From assembly GCA_003117195.1 (NCBI GenBank), contig BDSI01000153.1, positions 62,001 to 126,000 of the forward strand: DNA of 64,000 nt. Direction: 5' to 3'. Origin of the DNA: Eudorina sp. 2006-703-Eu-15 (Eukaryota > Chlorophyta > Chlorophyceae > Chlamydomonadales > Volvocaceae). The notes beneath the pieces were generated by a model. The model was given only the letters and a program-made list of their open reading frames with translations. It was not told where the DNA came from and made no database searches. A program made the position numbers and the translations under genes. Below, in pieces: positions 13,301 to 24,700 of this stretch (within the stretch, counting starts at the first letter, position 1; each line of letters begins with the position of its first letter).

Positions 13301-13616
13301 GGGGACTGGGTCTGGGATTGGCGCTCGAAAATGATTTAATTTTCATCATAATAGGCACCAACTTAGCGTTCAAAGGCTGCAGTATGCATGCAGCCGCCTT
13401 GAAAGGTGAAGGTAGAATTCCCCAAGCGCCGGAATCTGCATGGGGAGCTCGCCGCAGCCGCATCATTGCCGACTGGCCCAACCCTTCGGTGACAAAACCT
13501 CTATAATGCCATTTGTCGCCTACCTGCCTGTCAAGCCACTCGCCTGCATTACGAGGAACGACGAACGCCCATGCGGGTTTTGAGTCCGTCCGCTCGCACG
13601 TCACAGTGGGCAACAT
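7308..13616 (-). CDS. divergent sirtuin (Sir2-like) with long Q/P-rich tail
   Basis: Nine exons join in phase: 12894-12809, 12628-12540, 12400-12279, 12119-11988, 11747-11674, 11443-11323, 10736-10659, 9658-9542 and 9011-7308. A likely first exon is 13616-13524 (ATG to CAG|GTAGGC, phase 0 as required), giving about 871 residues. Sirtuin landmarks in order are FTGSGISAASG (NAD-binding GAGxS), MFSTRNGLY, TLNIDGLSE (QNxD position), VEMHGNI (catalytic HG, His codon about 11687), zinc cysteines CPSC and CSVC, VVWAGIS (GTS position) and VLINPSEEP. Sirtuins remove acyl groups from lysine using NAD. Several NAD-contact residues differ here: the Asp and Arg of the usual PDFR are Met and Ser, and the Gln of QN is Leu. 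The last exon (568 codons with stop) is mostly an acidic patch, RG repeats and polyglutamine/proline, unusual for a sirtuin and probably disordered. Family confidence is high; activity is uncertain. Confidence 0.85.
7700..7960 (-). repeat. CAG and CCG tracts coding polyglutamine/proline
   Basis: Within the last sirtuin exon, CTG/TTG triplets on the plus strand read as glutamine runs on the minus strand (up to nine consecutive Q) and proline-rich PPPQPPPQ stretches. Triplet tracts in coding exons are common in volvocine genes and vary in length between strains. Confidence 0.85.
8180..8270 (-). repeat. RG/GRG repeat segment in sirtuin tail
   Basis: Short tandem copies of a CGGGGCAGGGG-like unit on the minus strand encode alternating Arg-Gly (GRGRGRGRG). 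They follow an acidic DDEDYIEGEDEEEG patch. RG repeats often bind RNA or act as arginine methylation sites; that role is inferred from composition only. Confidence 0.7.
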
Positions 13617-14544
13617 TACCTGAACCGCGCACAGAAGCCAGGGAGGCTAGCCTGCAGACGCCTCAAGCACGAATACCTCAGCGAAGAATTACCGGGCAAT
13701 CTAGGCCGATTTGGGCCCTTTCGCGCATGGACAGACGGCGATGGATGGGCGCTCGTGCAGCCAGTACGACAAGATCGGTTACATCTTTTGGCCGTAAACA
13801 CAGCCCTTGCAGTGTCCCACAGCACAATGCGCGCCGCATCAGCCCCGCTTGACCTGCGGCCAGAGCTGCCTCAGGCCAGACGTGATCGAGTTCGCTGGGA
13901 AGCGGCCCGGCAGCACGGTCTGCCCACATTTACACCACCGACAACCTGTTACCCGCCAACACCAGGCCGCCCCGACGCACCGCGCCACTTTCACGACTGT
14001 CTTTTACGGAATCTTCAAAACTCCCGCCACCTTGCCCAGGCCTGGATGTTGGTCTTGCTTAATTGCCTGTCCTGCCTGCCCTGCTGACTGCCTTTCTACC
14101 TTGCCCACCCGCCGTACACCTCGTTTGGCCATTCCGAGTATTCAATTCCGAGTTCATGCCCTTCCGACAGACGGAAGGCAGGCCCCATGTCATGCACGCC
14201 ATTCACCCTTACAAGCGCCCTGCAGATGCGACCCCAGGCGCCAGTCGGAACGCCACGAATACTGGCACCCATGCCACTGGTGTGCTGCCTACGCGTTGAA
14301 AGCCTGCAGACCGGCGGCCGCGCAGCCGCTTCATCCGTGTGTTCGTGTCCGTGCAGTCCCAAACCAAGCTCCGACATGCGCAAACACAAATGCTGCAGCG
14401 CTGCACACACGTGAGCGACCCTGGTGGAACGGCCCCCATTGTATACGCGTCTACACCCGCCCTACTGTCCCCGAATCAGCGCGCTGCGAGTTGCAACCCA
14501 CCCCCCGGAGGACGTGCCCTCCTCCTCACACCACACAACACACA

Positions 14545-14625
14545 CACAGGTTTACTCGCGAAACACACATACACACCGTCGTCCTCGGTAGTTATGGGTG
14601 GGCTTCTCATTAAACACACACTGTC
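14545..14625 (+). repeat. two copies of the TTTCTCGCTAAACACA-type dispersed repeat
   Basis: Two variants stand about 50 bases apart (GGTTTACTCGCGAAACACAC and GGGCTTCTCATTAAACACAC). They belong to a family found again at about 10.76, 15.65, 17.17, 17.43, 21.65, 29.68-29.97 and 30.07 kb, always in this orientation. Confidence 0.55.
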
Positions 14626-16627
14626 GAGGCCAGCAGCGGACCCGTCGGCAATGACCCCCACCCCGCTCCTCTCCCCGCAACACATACACAGCATGCAGCG
14701 CAGCACCACCACCGTTGGATGCACGGTCGGCAGCGCAACGAATTGGTAAGCAACGATGAACGACCGACGGTCCTGTCAGCTGTTGCACGCGTGTGGGTGT
14801 GTCATAAAGACGCCGAGATACATACACACCACTACACGCGGGACGCGCGGTAAACTCTGGAACAAACGTCCGGGAGCTTTCAAACATCTTGCCACAGGTG
14901 CCAACGCAGTTCCTCGTCGACCGGGAGCGGGCAGGCCCAGGTCACGGCAACGAAACCGGACCACGTCGGCTCACCAGCGCGCACGTGGCATCCTGGCTTC
15001 TTGCTCCCTCCCGCCGCCGGCAGGGTGCTCTATTCAGGCGCTCAAGTTCGGCAATGCGACCGACATGCGGTTGAACCCCCCCGCAGCCCGCCTGCGCCCG
15101 CGAGACACGCATTTCGGCAGGGTGCCTCATGATGCGTGAGGCCTCTGCATCGTCGCATGGGGAAAGGATGGAGTGGCGTCTGAGCATCCGCGGGCGGAGT
15201 CGCCGCGGGCTGCAATCCCCGCCGCCGATTCTCGAGACGTAGTGGACAGATACCGCCTCCAAGCACCCATCGCCCCCGTGCATGCGGGCGCGATCCGGCC
15301 GTACGAATGGATGCAAACGCACAACCTTAGACAAGAGGAGGAATGCGCCCCGGGTGCTGCAGGGACTTGACGAGGTTGAGCAGCGGGCTGCACGGCGCAG
15401 CCCGCTCGGGATGGGCTTCTGCCCAATCCCTAGCAAGGGCACAGCCGCCGCCGACTCTCGTTTGCTAGCGACGGGGAGCACGCGCGCTCCCTCGGCGGGA
15501 CAAGAGGCCCCTTACGCCACTCTCCCCCGCATCCGGGAGGGAGTGCTTCGGCGGTATTTCCTCCGGTTGAGCGCGTTTGGCAGCCCCTGCCACCTCCAGG
15601 CCCGGATCGACATGGTACGATTCACGCGATGTATGGGCGGGTTTCCCCAGACACACACAAACACGTCCACACACAACGACACACGTTCACTCTCACATGC
15701 AGCCCTGGATCTATGTGCAAAATGCGACAGAGTCGTCTTGCTTGTGATGTCGTACTGGTCGTGCAAATCGTCCTTCCCCTCACCCCACCTCCACCTCATA
15801 TACGAGTAAATCCGGCCGCAGTATGCAGCACACCCACCCCGCCGCTGTGCGGACGGCGCTCTCCACACAGTGACGGCACCGGTGCAGTCGGATAAAATCG
15901 TCGCAGTAAACCTACTCAACATGTGCGTGGCAAACCTCTCTAGCGAAACGCAACAAGGTAAAAGTCCGTCAGTTAGTCAGTTGGTATCCCGAAGCAGAGG
16001 CCAACTGCGCGAGAGGCCAACTGCGCGAATGCCGGCTCCGCTTGCCCGCCGCACTAGCCCACCCAGGGGGCCAGACAGGCCACCGTCCGGCGGCCCATTA
16101 CAACCCACCGACCCGTTCAAACAACCTACCATCACACCACCCCCGGCAAACGATGCATGCACCATAGCGGCGCCAACGTTGAGGACCGATGCCGGTCCGG
16201 CGCGCGGCTGCGCTCGCAGGGCCACCAATCCGACGCCTGCGGCTCCACTGCGCCCCCGCGTAGCTAGAATCTGCCAGGGACGCGCATGCTCGTGCGTCGT
16301 GGCCCCCCCCCCAACCCCACCCCACAGAGCCGACAGAGAGCGCAGGCTGCAGGACCCCTGACGGTCCCTGCCCACGCATTCTCGCGCGACCCGGCCAGCC
16401 CCTGCACGCGGGTGCCAAATGCAGAAACACACAAGCTCAAGCCTGCAAACCCGTGGAGTCCAGCCAGGAAATCCGTGTCCTTTACACCCCCAAGATGTCC
16501 GAAAACGTAACGCCCGTGTTGCCGTTCCAGTACCAGCTCCGCACTCGACTGCCCCCCCCCCCGTGTCGGTACATGCCATGACTTGTACCGTATCAGTAAG
16601 GTCACAGCTCCAGTGGCCTGCGCTCCC

Positions 16628-16655
16628 CCTTGCTGCTGCTGCTGCTGCTGCTGCA
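16628..16655. repeat. CTG/CAG microsatellite
   Basis: About eight CTG triplets in a row, outside any recognised exon. It is the same triplet that codes glutamine in neighbouring genes, but there is no sign of coding here. Confidence 0.8.
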
Positions 16656-17168
16656 ATGTCGTGAGGCCAACAGCCCCAACACCGCCGTTTGAAACCCCTA
16701 CAATGCCGGGGCTTCTTCAGTAAGGTGGAGTGCCGGCGTGCGTGTGCACCGCCATGAGGTCGCTAGCTGGGTTCCCGGCCCCCCCGGCTGTGAGACCCGT
16801 CTCATCCTTCGAATACTGCTATCGTACTGCCGTACCAAGATCGCAACCTAATACAGCCGTAATAATAGCTTATCTAGAGCACGCGCACAGGTCCATGTCT
16901 CTTCAGCAGTAAAATAGAAACCTCGACTCGCAGAGCGGCGCATTCGCCCACGCACATGCACACCTGCCTCAGCTAAGACGATAATACGCACACGTGTGTT
17001 CCCGCGCTATACCGTTTCTCCGTTCCGCCCCCCAACGGAGGCGAGTGGTTCGGCGCTCTTTCCGGGACTGGGTCAGCAGCCCCCGGCCAGCGTCAGACCC
17101 GGTCAGATTTGTGAACACCGACAAACACACAGGCACAGTAACGTACAATCAGACACACAGCCACCGAC

Positions 17169-17453
17169 GGGTGGGTTTCTCGCTAAACACACAGCCACCG
17201 ACGTTTGCGTGCACACAAACGGATACAAACGCAGATGCAGACGCAATCAGGCAACACAATCGGTCGTGTGCTGCCGTTCAGCGGAAATCCGAACCACATT
17301 TGGAGTTCTGAGATGATCACGGCGATGTCGACCTGGCCGGCCGGCCCAAGCACACAACCGACGGCCGCATTTAGCTCTCGCCCTGGTACACTGCCAAAAC
17401 CAGAACACAACACACCACATCCAACACCGCGGTTTCTCGCTAAACACCACATC
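17169..17453 (+). repeat. two copies of the TTTCTCGCTAAACACA-type dispersed repeat
   Basis: The best-matching pair in the window: GGGTTTCTCGCTAAACACAC at about 17174 and GCGGTTTCTCGCTAAACACC at about 17429. They lie in the non-coding stretch downstream of the kinase. Confidence 0.65.
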
Positions 17454-18753
17454 CAACACCGCGACAACACCAGACACCAAGAAGACCCGCCTCAAGCCAA
17501 GCACCACCTCCGCCCCCCAGCAACCAGGGATGCCCCGTTCTAGTGCTACGAAGCCCTTCACACTGCCTGCCTCCCATGCCTGCTTGCACACGCGCACCCA
17601 TGCCCCCCACACTGCAACCCGAACGCAAGCTCCTCCCGATACCAGCCCCGGAAGTGCCTCCACCCCATAGCGACGTCAAACACGCCGGCACGCGGTCACG
17701 CAGCGCGCAACGGGGCCGCTCGCCCGCCTCCGTCCGCAGCTGTGGGTTCCTCACGCCGCCGCGCTGCGACGCTTACGGCCACCAACCGTGGTGGCCGTAC
17801 CGACCTTCAAACCAACCAACCAAACCAAATAAACAGTAACTGGGGAAGCTCGTGCACGTCCACAGCAGGGCCCGCGGGCCGCCGCAGAACATCTCCTGGG
17901 CTTAGCAGTGATCCGTAAGGCCCCCCGCGCTGCATCGCTCCGAAACACTGGCAATCACCGCCGGGACCACGGAACGGAGCTGACCCACAAGGGCGTACCT
18001 CGACAGCATCCCGCCGGCCCCGCCCGCGAGGATCCAAGACTCGATGACCGCACACCTGCTGCGGCGCCACATCTGCCGGTAGGTGCCCCTCAGCTAGGGC
18101 CAGAGCGCGTTTGCTGCCACCGACTTGCTCCGGCGGTTGGAGCGCCCTCGCGGGCGGACAGTAGAACCGTCCGATTGCGCGGCCGACAGCCGGGCCCGTT
18201 GGCCGCAGCACCGGGCCCGGTCGCCGCATCACCGACACCGGCGGCCGTCGCCTCATGCTGCCCCCGCACGCTGCATTCAAGCTAAGCTGCATGTCGTGAT
18301 CCCCCACCCTTCCCTCTGCGTCGCAGCCCTGGCATCCACCAACGGATCCGGTACCGCAGCAGCAACGGTGCAACCGCCCCCGGGTCTTCCCATGCCGCTG
18401 CCACGCCTCCCGCTTCGCAGACAGCGCGCGAGCGTCGTCAGCTGAGCCCCATTCGAGCCGACAGGATGCCTCTGTTGCCCGCCGCGCTGCAATTAGGGCT
18501 GGATGGCCGGGTTGCGCGGCGCAACGGCCACCGCCTTGAGAACGCCTCCTCGACACGGACAGCCTGGCGGGGCAACCGGGCGGAACCGCACGTGCATGGA
18601 GCTTGGAAGATGGCTTGGGAGGTGGCTTGGGAGTCCGCGGCTGCCCGCGCTTCTGCAACTCCCGTCACTCCTTTCAATCCTGCGTCCTCCTCCTGTACCT
18701 TCCCCTCCTGCGCCTGCTGCTGCTGCTGCTGCTGCTGCGCCTGCTGCTGCTGT

Positions 18754-21700
18754 TCAGTCAGCCATATCCTCATCGTGCGGATGCCGTCCCTTGACGTACT
18801 CGGTGACCTTGGTGGCGATGGCGCCGTTCGCCAGCTTGCGGGCAAAGGCCGAATTGGCCGATGTGAAGGAGCGCTGCGTGGCGACCGCGTGCGCGCCCGA
18901 CACCGCGGCGCTCCGCTCCGCCCCCGCCACGGTGCGCGACAACGCCGCATCCGAACCCAGGCGCGCCAGCGACCCCGCGCCCCCGGCCGCGCCCCCGCCG
19001 CCGCCGTCCTCCATCCCCATCACCCCATTCAGGTTGCGGTTGACGAGGCTCTTGGTCTTCCCCAGGCCGGCCGCGGCGGCGACGCCCTGGCTCAGGCCGC
19101 CCATGCCCGACGTCGCGTCCGCCACATCGGCCTCCCGCGCCGCCAACGCGGCGCGCCCGATGCCGGGCACCTTCCCCGGCCGGTGGTAGACAGTCATGGA
19201 CTGCTGCATGAGCTCGTCCCGCAGACTGCCCGCGCCGCCGCCGCTGCTCTTAAAGGAGGACGACATGGAGCTCTCCCTCATCAGCGGCCGCATGAGCATC
19301 ACCTCGTCCGGGACCAGCATGCGGACTCGCGGCCCGCCGGCGCGGCCGCCAGAGGTGGGCCCCGCGGTCGCGGGCGGGGCGACGGCGGCGCCCGCCGCTA
19401 CCGCGGCGGCGACGGCGGCGGCTCCGCCGCCGACCCCCCGCGCCGACAGGCCGCCGGCGGAGCCCGGCGGCAGCCCCGCCCCCGGCGACTCTAGTGAAGA
19501 CTCTCCGCTGCAAAAGCCGTTCTGTAGCGGCGGCGGTGGCGGCGGCGGCGGTGCGCCCCCAGTGCTGATCGGGTCCCGGCCCCACAGCTTGCCGAAGACC
19601 TTGTTGCCGTTGGGACCCATGGCGGGGGCGGTCGTAAGGCCCCTGTGAGAACTGGACGAGCGCAGGACCAGCTCCTCCACTGACGCGTCGGCTCCGTGTT
19701 CGACGCTCATCAGATTGGGCAGCGGCATGGACATCATTTGGTGCTGATATTGTTGTTGTTGCTGCTGCTGCTGGCCCCCGGCCGACTGCCCCACCTGGCT
19801 GACGCTGTTACGGCGGCTGTGACTGGGGCTGTTCAAGCGGCTGCTGGGCCGAGGCGCCATCAGCTGGGCCTGCGGGCAACCAACACAGCTCGTCAGATGC
19901 GCATTGTGGTCATGACGATGACGATGCGACGGATGCACACAACCGCAACGAGTGTAAAAGGAAGCCGCGAGCCGCGAGAAGCGAAGGCCAGCGGAACAGG
20001 CGACACAGGCCTCCCCTGCTCCTCGTCGCTCCAGGCGCGCGCGCGTGTATCAAGAGAAGAGACCTGCCCGACCCCGTGTGTGTGCTAGTGCGCTTGCATG
20101 CATTCCTGTCCCGCGATATGTCCCCGGCGACGACAGGCCAGCTCAGCTTGCCCCGACCCCACATCACTTCTACCCTCGCCCACCGCCCAACCACACACCC
20201 CCAACCCCAACCCTGCCCTCCCGGACGTCACCGCACGTCCCGGCATGACCCAACCCGCACCCCCAGCCCCCACCCGCACCTCCCACCACCACCACGGACT
20301 GCCAGATCGGACACGCACGACACAGCAGACGGCCCCGGATAATCCCCTCCCGCACCTGCAGCGGGCTCAGCATCTGCGGCCCAAACGAGATCGACGGCGA
20401 CCGGGTGGGCGGCAGGAACGAGTCGTCCGACAGCACCCCACTGGCCGGCCGGTGGTAGGGCGCCTGGGTGTCCGGGGTGGGCGGCTTGGGGCTGATGGGC
20501 GGCGCGGGCGAGTGCACCATCCGCACAGCGCTCCCCGACAGCGCCCCGCCGCCGATATTCACCGGCGGCACCAGCGCCGCCATCCGCAGCCGCGGCGGCA
20601 CCACCGCGCCGCCCTGGCCGCCGCCGGCGGCGGCCTGCGGCGCTGCCGGCGCGTGCAGCAGCGGCGCAGTGCGGCTGGCCATGGGCGTCCCCCCTGGCCC
20701 CAGGCCCGCCGGTCCGGTTCCGTTGGCCCCCCGCGCTGAGGTGCTGGGGGAGGCCGGCATGAAAAAGTCGCCGTTGGCGAGGTGCCCGCCGCCCCCAGGT
20801 TCCGCCAGCTCCGCGGGGTCGAGCGTCAGCGGGGGTACGACCCCGCGGGCGGAGCTGCTGCCGGCGGGCGCGTGTGGGTGCACCGGAGCGCTGACATGGA
20901 CCATCCGCGCGGCCAGGTTGCCGACTGAAGGACCGCCCTGCGGGGCCGGGGAGGAGGGGTGGGTGGTTAGTCTTGGGTTGAACGACCTGACATCAGGGCC
21001 CCCGAGTTCCTGGAATTCCAAATCGTCGAATGAATACTTGCGATAGGTACATCGGTCTTCCTAGAGCGAGGAGTGGGAGTGTTTGAGGGGATCTTGTAAA
21101 CAGTGGTAGTGATGAAAGCGATCTTGCAGGGAAGACAAATTTGGGTGGGCCGGTTCATTGTTGACGAGAAGTGAGCCGCATTGTGCTGGGACTGACTGGC
21201 ATCGACGACAAGCTGCACGTCCCGGGCCGGTCGCTGCCGCAGACGATTGGTTGTAACAAGCGGTCCCTCCGCGGGTGGTTGGGGTGCGCCCGTGAAGCCG
21301 TGACCGCGATCAAGGTAGCTGCCCAAGGATCATACCCATCACAGCTCCGAGTCATCCCCACCCCAACTGTACCTCCATCTCCAAACCCTCCATCGATTCT
21401 GCCCCCCGGCAGCGCCCGCGCGCCGACACAGCGCACATTGGCCGCCTCATGGAGCGCACTGCTGCCGCCCCCAGACCTCGCGGGACCACAGCTGTATCTT
21501 TCTTTCCATCCTTCTCCCCCCAACCCAACCCAACCCAACCCTAGGTATTGACCGGACATTTGCTCTGTGCCCACAGCGCAGTATAAATATCTCTGAACAC
21601 TTTCGTATAGCCACCACCCCTATGCGAGTTACATCCGCACACGCTTGCGGGGTTTCCCGCCACACACCCACGTCAGCCGTGCCCCCTCCCAACCGCCAGG

Positions 21701-24700
21701 CGTTCCCTGCGACACCCTCTGGCCGTGCTATTAAGTCCGTCCCCACAGCCCGTCCCTAAGCGCACGTCGCCGTCCTCCGCAAGTGACGGGTTCCCATGCA
21801 TCGACCCATCGAATGACGCAGGCGCCCCCCCACCCCCAGTTCTTACTCACCAGCTGTGCTGCCCGCCCGGCAGCCATGCCGCCCACGGCCCCGCCGGCCG
21901 ACAACGCGTGGCCGTTGTTGCCGCCCGAGCGGTCCAAGTCTCCGGGTCCTGCTCCGCCGCGGCTCCCTGCGCCGCCGCCGCTCGTGGCACCACTGAGATA
22001 TCCGCCGCCGCCGCTGTATAACGATGCCGATGACGTTGCACCAGGCGGATGCGGGGTCGGGGAATCGAACCCGCGCGCCGAAGGCTCCGATATGGACTCG
22101 TGGATGCGACCTCCCTCCGCGTCCATTCCCGTGATGAGGTCCTGCGACCCCGGGGGCGGCTTCTCGTGCAAGCTCGTGCTCAACTTGAGCGCTATGTTTT
22201 GCGACGGCGCCTGCGGCCGACCGGGCGGCGGCGCGGTGGACGACGCCGACACCTGGGACGTCTGCGACAAATGCTGTTGCTGCTGCTGCGAGTTTGGATG
22301 AGGATGCGGGTTGGGCTGCTGCTGCTGCTGCTGCTGAACTGCGACTGCAGGCGGCGCGGGGACGGGCACAAACAGCCGCGTACTTGACCCCGTTTGTGCC
22401 GCCGCCGCCGCCATGCCAGTGGCCGACGTGGTGACGGCCTTCTGCGACGTCGTCATGCCGTTGGTGGACGCCGAGCCCAGGGTCGCCGGCTCCCGCGCCG
22501 CTGCGTCTCCGCTCGTGTGGGAGACGCTGTTGCGCAGCCGAGAGGGCCCCGGGGCGCTGCTGGAGCCCAACGACGGCTGCATGTGGCGCATCATGTAGGG
22601 CTGCACCCAGGAGTGCTGCATCAGATCAAAGACCGTGGGCCGCTGGGATGCGTTCTGTAGGGGGCCAGACAGGCAGGCGCGGGCGCAGGCGGGCGGGCAA
22701 GATGGTATGCGGATATGGAATACTTGCCGCCTGGTCATAGGGCGGTGGACGAGGGAAGTAGGGGCAGGAGGCCGCACAAGGGCGCCCAAGGGGGTTTGGC
22801 GTGGAGCGGGCAGGAGGTGCTGAGAGCAGAGGCCCCGGCGGCGGCGGGCAAGCCCTGTGCACCTCCGGGCCCGGGTGGGTAGGACAGCCCCCGCCATGAG
22901 GCGTAGCGGGGGACACCACCGCAGCAATCGGTGGCGCCGGCTGCAGCGAGTGGGAACAGAGCTGGTACAGGCACCGTTGCTCTGTTACGGGACCGCTGTT
23001 TTCGCTGCAACGGTGGCTCTGGGACTTCTGCGCCTGCTGTTTCTGCTGCTGCTGCGGCTGCTGCTGCGGCTGCTCGCCAGGTCCTCCCTCCGGGCGACGG
23101 CCAGCTTCTACCGCCAGCTGCTGCTCCGGCTGCCTCTGCTCAGGGCAGCATCCGGGACCGCAGCGCGCTGGCCCACACCGGCAGCAGTCCGGCAGCCGCA
23201 CGGGTGCTGGCCATGGCGGCCAGAAGGCACATCTCATGCCGCGCTGGGGCGAGCCGCGCGGGGGCCGCAATGGGACGGCAGAGCGCTGTGCTCCCCCACC
23301 TGTCCCCTGGCCTGCTGCTGATGGCCCCCCTGGGGCACCTGCTCCCCCGCTCGGTGCTCCAGCCCGAGCAGCAGGGCATGCTCCCAGCAGTGACCGCCCC
23401 GACTTCCACGCGGCGGCCCCCTCCTCTTCTAGGTCCCGTGGTAACATTCCGACGAGTAACGAACTCCAGACATGAAAGGGATAGAAGCCGCCTCGAAGCG
23501 CTGTTTACACCCGCTCCATAATTCTAGACCACCTGCCGAGTCCCTCTCCAGTCCGTCCCGACTGCAGCCCATTTCAAATGTCCCCGCCCCAAGGCCGTTA
23601 CAATGGGCAGCACCGGGCCAGCGTCCCAGGCCAAACCGGCCGATTCCGTGAACTCGTTCGGGCTGTCCAGCCCAGGCTTCCCAGTTCCCATATTCCTCCT
23701 ATGCCTCCCCTCCCCTCCCCGTCGCGCTGGGGTTTTTCCTCTCTAGCGTTGATCTCCTCCAGGCTTTTGGGTTTTGGTTTATCTCTTGGGTTTGATCTCT
23801 AGAGTTTAGGGTTTGATCCCCTCCGTCCCTCCCTCCAATACCTTGCACAACGCCAGCCCAATGAACTTCTTGGCGTCCTCCGTCATCCAGCTTGGGAACT
23901 TGGGCTCCTTATACATGATGTGCTCGTACGTGGCGGCACGGCTCTCCTGCTCAAAGGGAGGGTACCCCACCAGCAGCTCGTACGCCAGGATGCCCACGGC
24001 CCACGAATCCACCTGCGGAGCGGAGGACGGATGGGGACGGAGCGGTTCGTACGAGGCCCGGGCGGCCCGGGTGAGGGTGGTAGGCGCAAACCTCGGTCTG
24101 GGTGAGAGCTGTCAGCACCTCTCACCTTACAGCAGTTCAGTGGTCAGCCGCTTGCCCGTTGCGGCCTAGCCCTTTTCGGCCTCTTGTTGGCGGCAGTGCA
24201 CCGCCTCGCGCTGTTTCATCCGGGCTGGGTCCGATCCAGTCACCTTCTTCCCTTGCCGTAGTATCCTTTCCTCCCTTGGATGCCCGCTCGCGATCCTTCC
24301 CCGCCCGCCCTTTCCTCCGCAGCCTCCGCCACTCCCGTGTGAGCGCACTCACCTGTGCCGTGTAACCCAGCAGCACCTTGTCTTTATTCTCCTCCGGCCG
24401 CCGCTTATCCGGACACACCAACACCTCCGGCGCCATGTAGTCCAGTGCTGCAGGGAGGGGCGGATAAGAGGGCACCGCCTCACTCAGTTGCGCCCAACAC
24501 TAGACCACGCACTTGTGCGGCCCAAAAAACCAGAACACACCACGCCGCTGGCTTCCGCAGCGGCAGCAGCCCGGAGCCAGTTCTAATACGGTGCATCAGA
24601 CAGTGGACATCGTTTAATCTGGACCCTAGGTCCCTTGCTCTGTCCTTCCCCCCACTCGTAAAAGCGCCCCGGCGTGGCGGGCGGGCGAGCAGGCGGGCGG

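Larger units (their letters stand above)
13617..18753. other. no recognisable gene; kinase 3' side and sirtuin 5' side
   Basis: About 5.1 kb without a recognisable exon chain. It must contain the sirtuin promoter (right of 13616) and the 3' UTR of the aurora-like kinase (left of 18754). I did not find a close TGTAA on the minus strand below 18754. The sequence is CA-rich and carries several copies of the CGGGTTTCTCGCTAAACACACA-type repeat, plus a CTG microsatellite near 16.63 kb. Open frames here look compositional. Confidence 0.5.

Noticed and set aside
21520..21542. CCAACCCAACCCAACCC tract
   Set aside because: Simple-sequence repeat in a kinase intron; it is not a telomere motif and not clearly functional.
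22040..22075. GGGGAATCGAACCCGCGC resembling a tRNA T-arm
   Set aside because: It lies inside a kinase coding exon in frame (ARGFDSPTP), and no acceptor stem, D-arm or anticodon arm can be folded around it.
23780..23815. GAGTTTAGGGTTTGATC resembling plant telomere repeat
   Set aside because: A single TTTAGGG unit in a kinase intron; a telomeric tract needs many tandem copies.
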